A stretch of DNA of 64,000 nt, taken from positions 1,098,604-1,162,603 of the forward strand of contig MZZL01000409.1 in assembly GCA_002749535.1 (NCBI GenBank), read 5' to 3'. Source of the stretch: Apophysomyces variabilis (taxonomy: Eukaryota > Mucoromycota > Mucoromycetes > Mucorales > Mucoraceae). Position 1 is the first letter of the stretch, and every line of letters begins with the position of its first letter. The translations under genes were made by a program, and so were the position numbers. Of the stretch, positions 62,402 to 64,000 are shown piece by piece. The notes beneath the pieces were generated by a model. That model was not told where the DNA came from. It worked only from the letters and a program-made list of their open reading frames with translations, and made no database searches.

Positions 62402-62947
62402 TCATTTTGGCAGGGCTTCAAAAGCCATTTTCAATTCTTTGACTTTCATTCCGGTCTTGGTCCTCACCTCGCTACGCATCTCATCGGTGGGTAGTTCCTG
62501 CAGAAATGCCTCGTAGGCATCTAGGCACTCTTTTACGGCCTTTTTGGCCGTTTGATAATCCTCGCGATAATATACCGAGCCTTGGGACTCCTCGGCATAT
62601 TCCATCTACATGTTTTTACCTCTCAATTCAGTGCCTTTCGTTATATCTACGGAGTTTTCCCAATTAACTAACTTCATCTTTGGCAGCAGTGAACAACTCT
62701 TCAATATGATTAATCGAGTTCTCGAGCTGTGTAGCATTGTAAGATGTTCTCCATGGTGAAATCACAGAGAATCTATGACGGTTTGCTTGAGAGATGGTTT
62801 CAGTGTTCGGACTGTTTGCTTTGCTTTGCTGTTCTACCTGGAAATGGCTGGCATCTGTTTGATAATAAGATAATGCTCCTGTTTCTTGGCCACCAAGGGC
62901 GAACAAGAGAGTGCGATTTTGGTAGGAGGGTAATGTTTGTCAATCGT
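62402..62947 (-). CDS. conserved small protein of unknown function, start unresolved
   Basis: Two exons: about 62947-62673 and 62605-62402. The first encodes TLPSYQNRTLLFALGGQETG..., a Gln/Ser-rich middle and a helix (LENSINHIEELFTAAKDE). The second encodes MEYAEESQGSVYYREDYQ, then two helices ending KELKMAFEALPK. The second-exon pattern resembles an uncharacterised helical family of plants and fungi that I cannot name. The exon join uses a GTTAGT donor and is in phase. No ATG lies in frame upstream before a TGA. An ATG near 62955 (MQRLTNIT...) is one frame off, so a base error, a frameshift or a missed exon is likely at the 5' end. Confidence 0.55.
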
Positions 62948-63132
62948 TGCATATCAGGTCAAAGGGTTGAAATCGGAGAGGATCGTGCCTGCCGGTCGGG
63001 GTTAATGTCAGTTTTGGAAAAGTAGCAAAAAAATTTGAGCTTATTCGACTCTTCCCTACGCTTGTTCTTTCTTTTGGCTTTGTCCTTTTCCTCTCTCTTC
63101 CTTTCCTGTTCCCTTCTTTACCTTTTCAATCC

Positions 63133-63974
63133 ATGTCGCAACAAGATAAAGTAAACGACAAGAAGAGTGCTGAAGACCCACGCTTCTCTCATATTCAACC
63201 CAATGGTAGTTGGGAGATCCCTCGCAAGATCTTCCATTACTCAATCGGTAAAGAATATAGGATCCTATCGACTCTCTGTCTCAGGCACACGACTTATATA
63301 TCATGACTAGGTTTTGTGGTGTATTATCTCTATACACATGGATATAATACAACCGATGTATATCCCTTATTGACGGCATTCCTGTGTTTGGTATTGACAG
63401 GCGAATTACTGCGATTCTCCGTTGAATGGTTCAACGTACTGTATTGCCGAGTATTGGGATCGCTTATGCGTCGAACAGAAATATCCTCACGACTAAATGG
63501 TGTTGTTTACTATCTTGCAGGTTTGTCAAAAGATAACAAAGATGAGATAGATAAACTAGGTACTTATCCCATGTTCTAGGTTGTGTCATCGTTCTGTATG
63601 CATTCCCTAACGATATCGCCTCGTTATCTATAATCTATCTTTCATGGACGGATCCAACCGCTAGTATATGTGGCCGTTTGTGGGGTCGATATACCCCTCG
63701 CTTTGGTAACAAATCTTTAGCAGGCACGTTGGGCGCGGTGGTAACTGGAGCACTTGTGACCTATGCTTTCTTTGGCACGAGCGGATACAATGCACCATCT
63801 TACTCACCTGATGGTATCAACCTGGTATTGTTCTCCCTATATGGTGGTATCGTGGCCGGTGTTTCCGAAGCTGTGGGCGATTCCCTTGGTTTAGACGATA
63901 ACCTGACCATCCCTGTGCTTAGCGGCATTTTCCTCTGGGTACCGCTGGTAGGGTTGGGTCTCGGCAAGGCATAA
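63133..63974 (+). CDS. DGK1: CTP-dependent diacylglycerol kinase / dolichol kinase-family membrane enzyme
   Basis: Predicted ER membrane enzyme that phosphorylates diacylglycerol with CTP, like yeast Dgk1; dolichol kinase is the alternative. Exons 63133-63247, 63311-63520 and 63580-63974 give 239 residues. After a hydrophilic start comes the conserved WEIPRKIFHYSIGFVVYYLY. Several membrane helices follow, with the family signature SWTDPTASICGRLWGR then FGNKSLAGTLGA (CTP-binding type motif), and GVSEAVGDSLGLDDNLTIPV near the end. The short length and the SICGRLWG/KSLAG wording favour Dgk1 over full-length dolichol kinase, which is larger. It ends 26 bases before the window edge. Confidence 0.9.
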
Positions 63975-64000
63975 ACACAACAGGCCACATGTCTATTCTT

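Overview
This window is nuclear DNA of a filamentous fungus, almost certainly an early-diverging Mucoromycota species, probably of the order Mucorales. I infer this from compact genes with many short introns (about 45-80 bases), a CotH-family gene, a Jsn1-type RRM/Pumilio protein, a bacterial-type Fe-S serine dehydratase, and a transposon load (Tc1-like, Helitron, Fanzor) of the kind seen in this group. I cannot name the species. All exon joins were worked out by hand from splice signals, reading phase and family similarity; no search or transcript data were used.

Layout. 0-1.1 kb: 3' part of a Zn2Cys6 transcription factor. 1.7-4.7 kb: ATP sulfurylase (MET3), divergent from a Rossmann-fold protein. 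5.7-8.9 kb: RRM/Pumilio protein. 9.4-12.6 kb: ribosomal proteins S12 and L23a around a broken F-box gene. 13.3-19.9 kb: metabolic block of Fe-S L-serine dehydratase, cytochrome b5/acyl-CoA dehydrogenase fusion (carrying a scaffold gap that is probably spurious) and mitochondrial aspartate aminotransferase. 22.1-28.6 kb: enoyl-CoA hydratase, proteasome chaperone PAC4, an unknown 76-residue protein, a complex I subunit (NDUFA11-like) and GINS subunit Psf1.

31.8-37.5 kb: first transposon island. Two nearly identical, equally broken Tc1-like elements lie in inverted orientation around a decayed zinc-finger gene that has its own short inverted ends. 41.0-42.3 kb: a Tra2-type splicing regulator. 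42.5-46.1 kb: second island, holding a decayed Fanzor (eukaryotic TnpB-like RuvC nuclease) gene, a complete 187-base TA-flanked MITE and a Helitron helicase remnant.

47.1-63.97 kb: gene-rich again, with a UEV (Mms2-type), an MFS transporter with a probable 3-base micro-exon, a transmembrane protein with a degenerate kinase domain, Arl5 GTPase, a CotH-family secreted protein, riboflavin synthase, Mediator Med10, U2 snRNP A', a conserved unknown protein and a Dgk1/dolichol-kinase-family enzyme.

The genes do not form one pathway; this is ordinary mixed fungal synteny. The most unusual items are the Fanzor/Helitron/MITE cluster, the inverted composite Tc1 structure, and the receptor-like pseudokinase.
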